From Halorubrum aidingense JCM 13560 (GTDB lineage: Archaea > Halobacteriota > Halobacteria > Halobacteriales > Haloferacaceae): a stretch of 64,000 nt of DNA. This document shows, in pieces, positions 1 to 8,430 of the stretch. How positions within the stretch are numbered: position 1 is the stretch's first letter; each line of letters begins with the position of its first letter. A program made the translations under genes and the position numbers. Under the pieces are notes generated by a model. That model ran no database searches. It worked only from the letters and a program-made list of their open reading frames with translations, and had not been told where the DNA came from. Location of the stretch: positions 8,503 through 72,502 of the forward strand of contig NZ_AOJI01000002.1 in the NCBI RefSeq assembly GCF_000336995.1. The letters are read 5' to 3'.

Positions 1-1
1 G

Positions 2-691
2 TCGATCGGGTCCCCCGACGTCTCGCTCGGTGCCACGGAGCTCGTCGCGGGCGAGACGCTTATCGTTCGGGCGACGGTCGAGAACACCGGCGACGGGACC
101 GGGACGAAAAGCGTCGAGTTCGAGATCGACGACGAGCTGATCGAGGACCGAGAGATAACTCTCGATCCGGGTGAGACGCGAACGCTGACGTTCACACACC
201 AGTTCACGACGCCCGGCACGAAGGCCGTTGAGATCGACACCGGAGAGAAGCGGTACGTCGAGGTCGCACCGGCTTCCTCCGCGTTCACGGTTCGAGACGC
301 CACGGTGAGCCACGACCCGATCCAGACGGGCGAGGCGTTCACGATCGAAGCCGTGGTGGAGAACCCCGGAGAGATAAACGGGACGAAGCGCGTCAACCTC
401 ACCCTGTTCGACGAGGTGGTCGACCGCCAGGAGGTCACGCTGTCGCCCGGCGAACGCCGGACCGTCTCGTTCGATCGACAGATCGCGTCGCCCGGGAACT
501 ACACGGCCCAGGTCGGTAACGAATCGGTCTCGCTCACGGTCGTCGGCGAGCCGTCGAGCGGCCCCCCTACGAGCGACCCCACGGAGACGTCGTCCGTCGG
601 CGGCGGCGGCGTGTCGCTCGCCAGCTTCGCCGCAATCCTCACCGTTATCGCGACGGTCGTTACGGGGTTCTTCCTCGTCCGTCGAGAGTGA
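2..691 (+). CDS. CARDB-domain surface protein, C-terminal part (5' truncated)
   Basis: The frame is open from the window edge, so the N-terminus is missing. About 229 residues are visible. They contain two CARDB-type Ig-like repeats (roughly residues 5-95 and 98-180), each with the pattern 'GE..T(I/V)...VEN.G...GT', then '(L)(D/S)PGE.RT(L/V)(T/S)F'. A Thr/Ser/Pro-rich stalk, a poly-Gly stretch, one membrane segment (about residues 203-225) and a short RRE tail follow. Several Asn-X-Ser/Thr sequons are present. CARDB modules are usually extracellular adhesion or scaffold domains, and this arrangement fits a cell-surface protein anchored by its C-terminus. What the missing N-terminus does cannot be seen. 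Confidence 0.85.
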   Translation, partial: SIGSPDVSLGATELVAGETLIVRATVENTGDGTGTKSVEFEIDDELIEDREITLDPGETRTLTFTHQFTTPGTKAVEIDTGEKRYVEVAPASSAFTVRDATVSHDPIQTGEAFTIEAVVENPGEINGTKRVNLTLFDEVVDRQEVTLSPGERRTVSFDRQIASPGNYTAQVGNESVSLTVVGEPSSGPPTSDPTETSSVGGGGVSLASFAAILTVIATVVTGFFLVRRE

Positions 692-973
692 GACCGCGAT
701 TCGGGTCCGGCCGGCGCTGACAACGTCTCACGGGTCGGGATGGTTCCGGCCTTACGAAGATCAGTGAGCGCGGGGGCATCTCCGAAGTGGGCCGTATGCC
801 TCGGGGATCGGACCTGAACTTCTCCCCCTCTCGTTGCCCACATCGATCCGCATCCTCTCGGATCGAAAAAAGAAGATACTAATCCGGTGTAACGCGCCTA
901 TTACCAACTAAACGACGGACACAGTAGAATCAGTGACCCACCTGCTACCGACTTCAGCGCGTACCGAACCCAC

Positions 974-1033
974 ACGTTCACCACCGGCAGCCAGTCACCG
1001 GAGACGTTCACGACCGGTATCCAGCCATCGGAG
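974..1033. repeat. Two imperfect 30-bp tandem repeats
   Basis: Units 974-1003 and 1004-1033 both begin acgttcac and end atcggag/caccggag. They differ at only a few positions. A third, partial unit (ccgttcgcc) may follow. The region is non-coding. Confidence 0.7.
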
Positions 1034-1090
1034 CCGTTCGCCAAGATGTCTGCGAGCCACCCGTGTCTCTCACTCACCGCTTGAGACCAC

Positions 1091-1099
1091 TATTTAAAT
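1091..1099 (+). promoter_or_regulatory. TATA-like box of the formyltransferase-like gene
   Basis: tatttaaat is an AT island in GC-rich DNA. It would set the transcription start near 1120. That is downstream of the ATG at 1109, so the in-frame ATG at 1133 is the better start. Confidence 0.5.
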
Positions 1100-1132
1100 C
1101 GGATACACATGTCACCGAACTCCCCGCGCTCG

Positions 1133-2005
1133 ATGTGTGTCTTGGCGGAACCGTACCTTACGGACTACCAGGTTGACTCGTTGGTCAACGCCGTTCGGGA
1201 AACCGGCATCGAGATCCCGATGGTCGTCGTCAACGGCACGGTCAGTAGATCATACGATCCGGATCAGGTCGCGAACGCGGTCAACAACCCCATCAGCCTC
1301 ACCACGCTCAAACTGTTCCGTGAGGTCTTCGAGCGGGAGCGGTGGTGGTCGTTCGTCATCGCGGAACGGAAATTCGCCGAACAGGTCGGTCTCTCGGACA
1401 CCGAGGAGCGGCGTATCCCCGTCGAAGACGTCCCCGTGTTCGAGGATTCGGACGTCCGCCGCGTCGAACCGATTCAGGACGGTGCCTGGAACCGGCTCCC
1501 GCCGGACGTCGTGGAGGAGGTCGGCGACAGGGCGGACGTGGTCGTCCGCTACGGATTCGACCTCATAGAGGGGGACATACTCACCGCCCCTCGAGACGGC
1601 GTCTTGAGCTTTCACCCGGCGGATATCCGCCAGTACCGCGGTCTCGGTCCGCCGCGGGCATTTCTCGACGGCCAAACGAGGATGGGGATCACGCTCCAGC
1701 GGCTTTCCGACGAGATAGACGCCGGTGAGATCATCGCGATCGAGCACCGGGACCTCGACGACTGTCTCACTCTCTGGGACGTCTACGACAGCCTTCGGGA
1801 CGTTCAACCTCACCTGCTCGCCGCCGGTATCACCAACCTCCGAGACCCGGACTTCGAACCGATCAACCCGGACGCCCTCGGCCCGTACCACTCCGTCGCC
1901 GATCGACGCGAGCCCAAATTTGCCCTCCAGATCCTCAGCAAGAACGTCTCGGGGTACCTCACCCGTGTCCGGGACGCGCGTCTTCCAGACCTGACCACCC
2001 GTTAG
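1133..2005 (+). CDS. Formyltransferase-family protein (Fmt/ArnA-like N-domain)
   Basis: A 290-residue protein with the formyl_trans_N fold. The hallmark block 'FHPADIRQYRGLGPPRAF' (about residues 160-177) and 'DEIDAGEI' correspond to the HPS..P.YRG and (L)D.G loops of methionyl-tRNA and sugar-nucleotide formyltransferases. The catalytic His (H161) and Asp (D196) are present. The residue two before the His, normally the catalytic Asn, is Ser159. In this setting the substrate is more likely an amino sugar than Met-tRNA, but this is inference. The start is placed at ATG 1133 because the TATA box leaves no room for ATG 1109. The 3' end overlaps the convergent small gene at 2002-2235 by four bases. 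Confidence 0.8.
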   Translation: MCVLAEPYLTDYQVDSLVNAVRETGIEIPMVVVNGTVSRSYDPDQVANAVNNPISLTTLKLFREVFERERWWSFVIAERKFAEQVGLSDTEERRIPVEDVPVFEDSDVRRVEPIQDGAWNRLPPDVVEEVGDRADVVVRYGFDLIEGDILTAPRDGVLSFHPADIRQYRGLGPPRAFLDGQTRMGITLQRLSDEIDAGEIIAIEHRDLDDCLTLWDVYDSLRDVQPHLLAAGITNLRDPDFEPINPDALGPYHSVADRREPKFALQILSKNVSGYLTRVRDARLPDLTTR

Positions 2006-2235
2006 TCTTTGAGAGACCGACGCTCGCTCGAATCGGACTGTTCTCCCGAACCCACCTCGAAGAGCAGCCTCACCCGTTCGTTCGGTTCAAGCCCGTCGAC
2101 GAGGAGCCCGAACTCGTCCTTGCCGAAGAACGCCCGAACGTCGGGTTCGGGCCGATCCGTCGCTGACCGCTCACAGACGAGCTCGAGCGTTCCGGTCGCG
2201 TCTGCGCGGACAGTCATTTGTGTGAGTTGTGTCAT
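2002..2235 (-). CDS. Small hypothetical protein downstream of a DUF7344 regulator
   Basis: 77 residues, acidic, with no membrane segment. It contains 'VRAFFGKDEFGLLVDGLEPNERVRLLFEV', which reads as a small beta-rich domain. It lies 66 bp downstream of and co-directional with the winged-helix gene at 2302-2661, so the two may be co-transcribed. An alternative start is the internal Met at residue 7. I do not recognise the family. Confidence 0.6.
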   Translation of the reverse strand: MTQLTQMTVRADATGTLELVCERSATDRPEPDVRAFFGKDEFGLLVDGLEPNERVRLLFEVGSGEQSDSSERRSLKD

Positions 2236-2301
2236 CGGTACACATACCCTCGCCGATTGTATACCTTCTTGGATCCGTCGTTCGCTTTTATCAACCGGAT
2301 C

Positions 2302-2661
2302 TCAAACCGTCTGCGGGCCGATCCCGGGGAGCTCGTCCTGATGGTCGTGCAGCAACCCGAGCAACGGTTCGATCTCGTCGAACATCGGACCGCGCCGAAC
2401 GATGTCGACCGAGTCGTCCCACTCGATGTACCCTGCGTCGGCGAGTTTCGGGAAATGCAGGTGGCGAAGTTGAATCGCGAGAACGTTCGGTTCGTCTCCG
2501 CCCGGTTTAATCGCACCAGCGGGTAGTTCACCTTCGGTATAGGGTGTGTGGTCGCTGAGACGGAAGAGAATTCGGCGCCGAAACGGATGGCTCAGCACCT
2601 CGAACATCTGATCGAGTCGTCGATCCCCCTCCAGATCGACCGTCCCAGTTGATTCGGCCAT
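2302..2661 (-). CDS. DUF7344-type winged-helix regulator
   Basis: 119 residues. The N-terminal helix-turn-helix has the haloarchaeal signature 'LDQMFEVLSHPFRRRILFRL' (about residues 16-35), followed by 'LRHLHFPKLADAGYIEWD' (about 85-102), the recognition-helix and wing region of ArsR-like domains. No ligand-binding domain is present, so it is a short DNA-binding protein, probably a local regulator. A TATA-like tataaataatt at 2686-2696 ends 24 bp before the ATG, consistent with a leaderless transcript. Confidence 0.8.
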   Translation of the reverse strand: MAESTGTVDLEGDRRLDQMFEVLSHPFRRRILFRLSDHTPYTEGELPAGAIKPGGDEPNVLAIQLRHLHFPKLADAGYIEWDDSVDIVRRGPMFDEIEPLLGLLHDHQDELPGIGPQTV

Positions 2662-2685
2662 ACGGGTGGCAACGGCGTGCTACTG

Positions 2686-2696
2686 TATAAATAATT
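2686..2696 (-). promoter_or_regulatory. TATA box of the DUF7344 gene
   Basis: An AT-rich tataaataatt 24 bp upstream of the start codon at 2661, read leftwards. The DNA to 2780 remains unusually AT-rich. Confidence 0.6.
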
Positions 2697-2825
2697 CTCC
2701 CCAAATAATTACAATAATTAAAAACCCAACCTAGACCGGCGATTGGTGGATATTTTAAAAATCTAAACCCGTTTTGAATGACAACAGAGGCGGCTGTATT
2801 TGATTTTTTTCAACCGGTTCTCCTG

Positions 2826-3347
2826 TTATTTTCGATCGGTGAACGACCCGTCGTCGGCGCTGTCGTCCTGATCCGCGTCCGGACCCGTCCGCGGGTAGAA
2901 GTGGTCCCACGGCTGGACCCGCGTCTCGGAAATGATCTCAGAGCTGCTGATCGCCAGGCCCAACTTCACCAGTTCGTTGCGGATCTCTTCGACCTCTTTG
3001 ACCGTGCCGGCGACGACCTCGACGTGGAAATTATGTTCGCCTCCTAACAGCTCTCGGGTGGTCACCACACCGCGAACCTCGAGGCTTTGCTCGGCCATCG
3101 ACTTCAGCGCGCTCGGATCGACCGTACAGACGAACAGGACGTGGAGGGGGTAGTCCGCTTGCTCGTAGTTGATCTCAGGGTGATACCCCCGGACCACGCC
3201 CTCATCTTCGAGTTTGTCGAGGCGGTTCCGAACCGTCGTGGAAGTCACGCCCACTTTTTCGGCGATCTCCGTATTGGTCTGGCGGGCGTTGAGCTGGAGC
3301 TGGTGTAGGATGCTCCGGTCCACGTCGTCGATCGGCTTGTTGTCCAT
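2826..3347 (-). CDS. Lrp/AsnC-family transcriptional regulator
   Basis: 173 residues from the Met of MDNKPIDDVDRSIL. An AsnC-type HTH (about residues 8-55, with 'TNTEIAEKVGVTSTTVRNRL') is followed by a RAM/ACT-like ligand domain (about 65-150) and a short acidic tail. A longer frame reaches 3395, but the homologous N-terminus of the family starts at this Met. It sits between the NosD-like gene and the DUF7344 gene. Its effector and targets cannot be told from the sequence, though Lrp proteins commonly sense amino acids. Confidence 0.9.
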   Translation of the reverse strand: MDNKPIDDVDRSILHQLQLNARQTNTEIAEKVGVTSTTVRNRLDKLEDEGVVRGYHPEINYEQADYPLHVLFVCTVDPSALKSMAEQSLEVRGVVTTRELLGGEHNFHVEVVAGTVKEVEEIRNELVKLGLAISSSEIISETRVQPWDHFYPRTGPDADQDDSADDGSFTDRK

Positions 3348-3391
3348 ACCGTGTCCTTGGACAGAACGCGGTAAAAATCCGCGCGGGCTAG

Positions 3392-4975
3392 TCACCCGGC
3401 GCTGCAGTCACCCGGAGTGATGTCGTTGTCCTGGGACTGCGGACCGAACACTTCGTCGGCGTCGGCGTTCCGGCAGATGGCGTTGTCCCGGATGACGTTC
3501 CCGTTCGATTGCTTGACGTGGATCCCGTCGTCGAGATTTTCCCGCAGCGTGTTGCCGATCACGGACCCGTTGTTCGCGTGTCGGAGGAACAACCCGTCGT
3601 CGTCGTTCTCGGTCAGAACGTTGTTCCGAATGGCCGATCCGGACGCGTTCTGCACGTCGATCCCGTCGTCACCGTTTTCGGTCCCCGTATTTCTGATGAT
3701 CAGGTTCTCGTCTCCGACGACGTATATCCCGTTGTCGGCGTTGTTCGTGGCGTTGTTCGCGTTGATGGCCCCGTTCGAGACGCGCTCGAACGCCACCCCG
3801 TCGTCGAGGTTCCGGTGGAGCTCGTTCCGCCGCACCGCCGCGTCCTCGCCGCCGGTGACGTGGATGCCGTCGTCGCTCCGCTCGACGCGGTTGTCGGCCA
3901 AGACGATCCCGTCCGTCGACTGCGCGAGCACGCCGTGGTTGTAGCTCCCGGTGACGGTGTTGTTCGCCACGACCGACTCGCGGTGCACCGTCTCGCTCGG
4001 CCAGCGGTCGACGCCGGACCGCTCGTTGAGCCCGTTCGTGGCCCCCTCGCGCGCCTCGCCGAATCCGGACACCGGTCGCCACTCGCTGCCACCGCTCTCG
4101 GTTATCACCACCTCGTCGCCGCTGTCGAAGTACTGGATACCGCCCGCTCGGGCGTCGGTCACGACGTTGTCTCTCGTCTGTGCGCCCGGCGCGTCACGGA
4201 CGTGGATCCCGACGCCGGGGATCGCGTCGAGCCGGTTCCCTGCGATCGTCGCCTCGGTCGCCCCCTCGACGTCGATCCCCGTGTCCGCCGCGTCGGTGAT
4301 GTCGTTATCGACGACGGACACGGTTTCGGCCGCCGCGACCCGAACGCCGATGCCGGACGTGTTCGACACCGTGTTGCGTCGCACCGTCGCGTTGCGCGCG
4401 TCGCTCTCGACGCTCACGCCCGCCCCGGTCAGGTCGCTCAGCGTGTTGTCTTGCACGGCTACGTCGCTCCCCGCCGCGACCTGGACTCCGCCGGTCGCGT
4501 CCGTGACGTCGGTGTCGGCGACCGTGACGCCTTGCGACGCCCCGTCGACCGAGACCCCGGCTATCGCCGCGCTCGAGACGCGCACGTCTGTCACCGAACC
4601 GCGGGTGACGCCGTCGAACGCGACACCGACCTGCCAGTCCGAGAGGCGCACGTTCCGCACCGAGACGTTCTCGGCCCCTCTCGCGAGGACGGCGGGCCCG
4701 CGAGCCGAACTCTCGTTCGGCGCGATCGCGTGTCCGTTCCCGTCCACGGTGACGTCGTCCGCGGTGATGACGAGACACCCCGCTTCCGGAGCGTCCGCGA
4801 TGTCGGACGAGAGGACGTACTCGCCCGGCGATTCGATCGTGGTACACGACTCGATCTCCGTCGCGTCCGACGACGCGTCGGATTGCGCGGCGATCGGCGG
4901 CGCGGCTCCCAGCGCGAGGAGCAGCGCGATTCCGAGGATCAGCGCCGTCCCGGTCTCCTTACGAAGTAGGTTCAT
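3392..4975 (-). CDS. Secreted NosD-like right-handed parallel beta-helix protein
   Basis: 527 residues. A Sec signal peptide (about residues 1-30, hydrophobic core ALILGIALLLALGAAP) is followed by 'G.Y.LSSDI' and many 22-25-residue PbH1 coils with recurrent 'I..N....N..DGI.V' (for example NRVERSDDGIHV and NTLRENLDDGIHV). This is the architecture of NosD/CASH carbohydrate-binding or hydrolysing proteins. It has no transmembrane anchor, so it is probably released or held by polysaccharide. Given the nearby uronic-acid pathway, a polysaccharide lyase or C5-epimerase role is possible but unproven. Confidence 0.85.
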   Translation of the reverse strand: MNLLRKETGTALILGIALLLALGAAPPIAAQSDASSDATEIESCTTIESPGEYVLSSDIADAPEAGCLVITADDVTVDGNGHAIAPNESSARGPAVLARGAENVSVRNVRLSDWQVGVAFDGVTRGSVTDVRVSSAAIAGVSVDGASQGVTVADTDVTDATGGVQVAAGSDVAVQDNTLSDLTGAGVSVESDARNATVRRNTVSNTSGIGVRVAAAETVSVVDNDITDAADTGIDVEGATEATIAGNRLDAIPGVGIHVRDAPGAQTRDNVVTDARAGGIQYFDSGDEVVITESGGSEWRPVSGFGEAREGATNGLNERSGVDRWPSETVHRESVVANNTVTGSYNHGVLAQSTDGIVLADNRVERSDDGIHVTGGEDAAVRRNELHRNLDDGVAFERVSNGAINANNATNNADNGIYVVGDENLIIRNTGTENGDDGIDVQNASGSAIRNNVLTENDDDGLFLRHANNGSVIGNTLRENLDDGIHVKQSNGNVIRDNAICRNADADEVFGPQSQDNDITPGDCSAG

Positions 4976-5277
4976 ACACGCCCCGTACCACGCCGGACCG
5001 TCACATTGTAAGGGATCGCATTAACCGCCGCATGCGCGGTCTGAACGCCGAGCGCGAGCACGTCGAACCCGGCCCTCGAAACGTCGGCCTACCGTGCCGT
5101 TGCCCGTCGATCGTAGCCGGCGATCTCCCGACGACGGCACCGACGCTCGCGCCGATAATCGAGTCGAATCCGGTGTAGCGACCGCGAATCCGGCGCCCGA
5201 CCCCCGTTCTGCGCCACCGGCGACTAACCCCGAAGTGGCGGCGACTAACGAAGTGATCCGGATCGGGGTATGGCGGT
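4976..5277. other. Divergent intergenic region
   Basis: 302 bp between the divergently transcribed NosD-like and MBL-fold genes. ttgtaag at 5007-5013 (read leftwards) and taacgaa at 5246-5252 (read rightwards, 25 bp before the ATG) are likely promoter elements. No small gene is convincing. Confidence 0.45.
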
Positions 5278-6648
5278 ATGCAGCTTCGACACCTCACCTC
5301 GTCGAGCGTCGTCGTGGAGGGCGACGAGCTATCGGTCCTCTGTGACCCGTGGTTGCTCGACGGCGCGTTCTACGGTGCCTGGAACCACTACCCGCCGTTG
5401 GCGTTCGACCCGGAGGACTACGACCACGTCGACTACATCTACCTCTCGAGTGCGCACCCGGGACGCTTCCATCGACCGACGCTGGAGCGACTGGACGCGG
5501 ACACCCCCGTTCTCGTTCACGAGGACGCGTCCGATCGGCTCGTCGACGGCGTCGAACGCCTCGGGTTCGACCTCATCGAGCTGTTCGACGCCGACCGGAC
5601 GAACCTCGGCGGCACGCTCTCGATCGAGGCGGTCTCCGCGTCAGCCCGCCGCCCGCTCCCCGACGGACGCGGCGGTGATTCGCCGCCGGCGTCGGCGCGG
5701 TACCAGCGCCCCCGGGTCTCGCCGCCGGTGGGCGACGCGGCGCCGGTCGTGGTCTTCGACGACGGCGAGAGCGTTCTGGTGAACGCGAGCGCCTGCCGTT
5801 GGCCGGCCGCCCGCGACGCCTGCGACGCCGTTGCCGGCCGGTACGGCGACGTCGACGCGCTGGTGACCCCGTACGCGACCGCCGACCCGTACCCGCAGTG
5901 TCGGATCGACTACGCGTACGACCGAAAGCTCGCCGCGCGCGACGAGGTCGTTCGGGAGATGTACGCGGAGGCGGAGGCGTTCGTCAACGCGCTCGAACCG
6001 GACTACTTCCTCCCGGTCGCCGACGGGTACGCGCTCGGGGGACAGCTCGCGAGACTCGACGAGTACGTCGCGTTGCGAACGCGAAACGAGGCGTTCTGGC
6101 ACTTCGCCGGGAGCCCGTCTATCGAGCCCGCACACAGCATTCCGGTCCTCCTCAACAGCGAGGAATCGCTCGACCTCGAAACCGGAGAGCCCTCCGCGAA
6201 CTACGTGCCCACAGACCGCGACGAGCGCCGCGAGTACGTCCGGACGGAACTCGCGGAGCGCGACCTCGCGTACGAGCGCGGCGACAGACCGGGGCTCGCC
6301 GACTTCAGGCCGTTCCTCCCGGACGCGTACGAGAACCTCGAAGCGAAGCGCACGGCGCTCGACTGGGAGAGCGAAACGACGGTCCTGATCGATCTCACCG
6401 AGGGTACCGCCGTCGCGATCTCGATGTCGGGCGACGGCTACGAACTCGTCGACCGGGTGCCCGTGACCGCCATCGACGATCCCTTCCTCTACTTGACGAT
6501 GGACCCGCGGCTGCTCTACGACCTTCTCAGCGACGCGGAGGGCGTTCGGTTCAGCGACGCGCGACTGGGATCACACGTTCGGTACGCGCGCGACCCCGAC
6601 GTCCGCGAACCGGCGATCGATCGGGTGCTGAACGCCTACCACGCCTGA
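5278..6648 (+). CDS. Metallo-beta-lactamase-fold protein with degenerate metal site
   Basis: 456 residues. The N-terminus matches the MBL fold of CMAH/UlaG-like enzymes: 'LCDPWLLDGAFYGAWNHYPP' at about residues 21-40, then 'VDYIYLSSAHPGRF' where active relatives have HxHxDH. A close paralogue at 43702-45048 has H58, H60, D62 and H63; here the aligned residues are S58, H60, G62 and R63. Further conserved positions (NDC to SAC, HQY to TPY) are also changed. The C-terminal third resembles the paralogue up to the final 'F/YHA'. It is probably a pseudo-enzyme acting structurally or in binding, in the same glycan system. Confidence 0.8.
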   Translation: MQLRHLTSSSVVVEGDELSVLCDPWLLDGAFYGAWNHYPPLAFDPEDYDHVDYIYLSSAHPGRFHRPTLERLDADTPVLVHEDASDRLVDGVERLGFDLIELFDADRTNLGGTLSIEAVSASARRPLPDGRGGDSPPASARYQRPRVSPPVGDAAPVVVFDDGESVLVNASACRWPAARDACDAVAGRYGDVDALVTPYATADPYPQCRIDYAYDRKLAARDEVVREMYAEAEAFVNALEPDYFLPVADGYALGGQLARLDEYVALRTRNEAFWHFAGSPSIEPAHSIPVLLNSEESLDLETGEPSANYVPTDRDERREYVRTELAERDLAYERGDRPGLADFRPFLPDAYENLEAKRTALDWESETTVLIDLTEGTAVAISMSGDGYELVDRVPVTAIDDPFLYLTMDPRLLYDLLSDAEGVRFSDARLGSHVRYARDPDVREPAIDRVLNAYHA

Positions 6649-6671
6649 CAGCTGGTCTCGTTATACTCAAC

Positions 6672-6678
6672 ATAACAA
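6672..6678 (+). promoter_or_regulatory. ATAACAA promoter element of the leader/DUF1616 unit
   Basis: Heptamer ATAACAA with exactly 26 nt between its end and the ATG at 6705, the spacing expected of a TATA-position element in a leaderless promoter. Confidence 0.6.
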
Positions 6679-6704
6679 TGCCCGGACCGTCGCTGTTCTC
6701 TGGT

Positions 6705-6755
6705 ATGATCCGCACGTTCTATCGCCCCGACGAGCCGTCGCGGGGCCCAGTATGA
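6705..6755 (+). CDS. Putative 16-residue leader peptide, translationally coupled
   Basis: MIRTFYRPDEPSRGPV, whose stop TGA overlaps the ATG of the DUF1616 gene (ATGA at 6752-6755). The ATG lies 26 nt after an ATAACAA promoter element, where other genes in this locus have their start. The 75-bp gap from promoter to DUF1616 start is otherwise hard to explain for a leaderless organism. It could be a coupling leader or simply the 5' end of the message. Confidence 0.45.
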   Translation: MIRTFYRPDEPSRGPV

Positions 6756-7777
6756 TGGGCGCCGACGACCGCTTCGATCATCGAATCACGCTCGATGTGG
6801 TCCTCACGACCGGATACGCCCTCGTCGCCGCCCTCGTGCTCGTCACCGATGTCGCGACCGGCGCGCTCCGGCTCGCCGTCGCGGCCCCCTTCGTCGGATT
6901 CCTCCCGGGGTACGCGCTGTTGTCCGTTCTCGTTCCGGCGACCGACGGCGTCGACGGGCCGTCGCTGACCGCCGGCCGCCTGCGCGGCTCCGGACTGGCG
7001 TGGTTCGAGCGGTGCTCGCTCTCGGTCGGCGCATCGCTCGGACTGCTCCCGATCCTCGCGTTATCCCTGTCCGCACTCGGATTCCCGCTCACGAGCGACA
7101 CCGTCGTTCTCACGCTGTTCGCCGTCGTGGCGGGCGGTTCGTTCCTCGGGCTGATCCGCCGGCTTCGGCTCCCTCACGGGGACGCGTACGCGCCGCCGGT
7201 CGACCGATGGGAAGCCGAGGGTCGCGCGGCGGTGACCGAACCCGACCACCGAGTCGACGCGGCGCTGAACGTCGCGCTCGCGCTCGCCGTCCTGCTCGCG
7301 ATGAGCGGGCTGGCGTACGGTCTCGCCGCCCCGGACCGCGGCGAGTCGTACACGGAGGCCGCGCTGCTCACGGAGGGCGAGGACTCGCTCGTCGCGGGCA
7401 ACTACACGACGGACGTCACTCGCGGCGAGTCGATCCCGCTCACGCTGTCCGTCGAGAACCGAGAGGATCGGCCGATCGATTACACCGCGGTGGTCGTCGT
7501 CGAACGGGTTCGAGAGGACGGCGAATCGGTCGACGTGCTCGAACGCGAGGAGCTCGATCGGTTCTCGCTATCGGTCCCCGACGGCGAGACCCGGACCCGC
7601 GGTCTGGACCCGGCGCCGGGGATCGCCGGGAACGATCTCAGACTCAGCGTGCTCGTGTTCCAAGGCGACGCGCCGGACACGCCGACGGCGGCGGACGCCG
7701 ACGAGCGGCTCTTCCTCTGGGTCGACGTGGAACCGGCCGGCGGCGGTGCAGGATCGCTCACCGGTGGCGATCCGTAG
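6752..7777 (+). CDS. DUF1616 membrane protein
   Basis: 341 residues. Four N-terminal membrane helices (about residues 15-35, 40-60, 88-108 and 112-132), a cytoplasmic loop, a further helix (about 175-195) and an extracellular C-terminal domain. That domain has a CARDB-like 'SIPLTLSVENREDRPIDYTAVVVV' section. DUF1616 proteins recur in archaeal glycan and S-layer loci; their biochemical role is not established. It overlaps the leader peptide by four bases and is followed one base later by a DUF457 gene, so the two form an operon. Confidence 0.8.
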   Translation: MMGADDRFDHRITLDVVLTTGYALVAALVLVTDVATGALRLAVAAPFVGFLPGYALLSVLVPATDGVDGPSLTAGRLRGSGLAWFERCSLSVGASLGLLPILALSLSALGFPLTSDTVVLTLFAVVAGGSFLGLIRRLRLPHGDAYAPPVDRWEAEGRAAVTEPDHRVDAALNVALALAVLLAMSGLAYGLAAPDRGESYTEAALLTEGEDSLVAGNYTTDVTRGESIPLTLSVENREDRPIDYTAVVVVERVREDGESVDVLEREELDRFSLSVPDGETRTRGLDPAPGIAGNDLRLSVLVFQGDAPDTPTAADADERLFLWVDVEPAGGGAGSLTGGDP

Positions 7778-7778
7778 A

Positions 7779-8342
7779 ATGTGGCCCTGGGAACACCTCG
7801 CGTTCGCGTACCTCATCGTCTCCGGCTTCTATCGGCTCGCGTGGCGGGACCGCCCGACCGACGTCGCGGCGGTCGTGATCGCGGTCGGCGCGCTCCTCCC
7901 CGACCTCGTCGACAAACCGCTCGCCTGGGGGCTCGGCGTGCTTCCCACGGGCCGGTCCCTGGGCCACTCCCTGCTCGTCGTTGTCCCAGTGCTCGTGGTG
8001 GTGCTGGCGCTCGGCCGTCGAACGAGGGACCCCCGCGCCGCGGTCGCGTTCGCGATCGCGACGCTCAGTCACCTCGCGGGAGACGTCCTCTATCCGCTCG
8101 TCGTCAGCGGGGAGCTCCGCGTGAGGTTTCTCCTCTGGCCGTTCGTTCCCGCCCACGTCCACGACGGCGGGTCCGGGGGACTGTTCGGTCGGGTCGTCGA
8201 GTACTTCGGCGATTTCCTCTCGTTTCTGGCCACCCCGCGAGGGGCGCTCTTCCTCGCTGTCGACATCGGACTCGTCCTCGCTGCGGTCGCCGTCTGGTAT
8301 CTCGACGGCATGCCGGGGATTCCCGATCGCGTTCGCCCGTGA
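7779..8342 (+). CDS. DUF457 / YdjM-type membrane-bound metal-dependent hydrolase
   Basis: 187 residues from ATG 7779, one base after the DUF1616 stop. It has 4-5 membrane helices and the conserved motifs MWPWEHLAFAYL, 'PDLVDKP', 'GRSLGHSLLVV' and 'SHLAGDVLYP', whose His/Asp residues define the family. These proteins are predicted membrane hydrolases of unknown substrate. A longer in-frame start at 7746 would overlap the upstream gene and is less likely. Confidence 0.85.
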   Translation: MWPWEHLAFAYLIVSGFYRLAWRDRPTDVAAVVIAVGALLPDLVDKPLAWGLGVLPTGRSLGHSLLVVVPVLVVVLALGRRTRDPRAAVAFAIATLSHLAGDVLYPLVVSGELRVRFLLWPFVPAHVHDGGSGGLFGRVVEYFGDFLSFLATPRGALFLAVDIGLVLAAVAVWYLDGMPGIPDRVRP

Positions 8343-8396
8343 CGGTCTCCCCGCAGTTCGGCGGGGTCGTGGCCACGCGCGCCCCATAACCGCTCC

Positions 8397-8403
8397 ATAA
8401 CAA
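8397..8403 (+). promoter_or_regulatory. ATAACAA promoter element of the Gfo/Idh/MocA gene
   Basis: Heptamer ending 27 nt before ATG 8431. It follows a related cataacc at about 8385-8391. Confidence 0.6.
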
Positions 8404-8430
8404 ATACTCCGACGGTCGGATATCGCGTCG

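Larger units (their letters stand above)
692..1132. other. Intergenic region with a tandem repeat and a promoter
   Basis: About 440 bases between the CARDB gene and the formyltransferase-like gene. It holds an imperfect 30-bp direct duplication (974-1033) and a TATA-like box at 1091-1099. No convincing small gene was seen on either strand. Confidence 0.5.

Noticed and set aside
3509-4969. A long plus-strand frame opposite the NosD-like gene
   Set aside because: It mirrors the repeat structure of the beta-helix gene on the other strand and has Val/Asp/Arg composition without domains.
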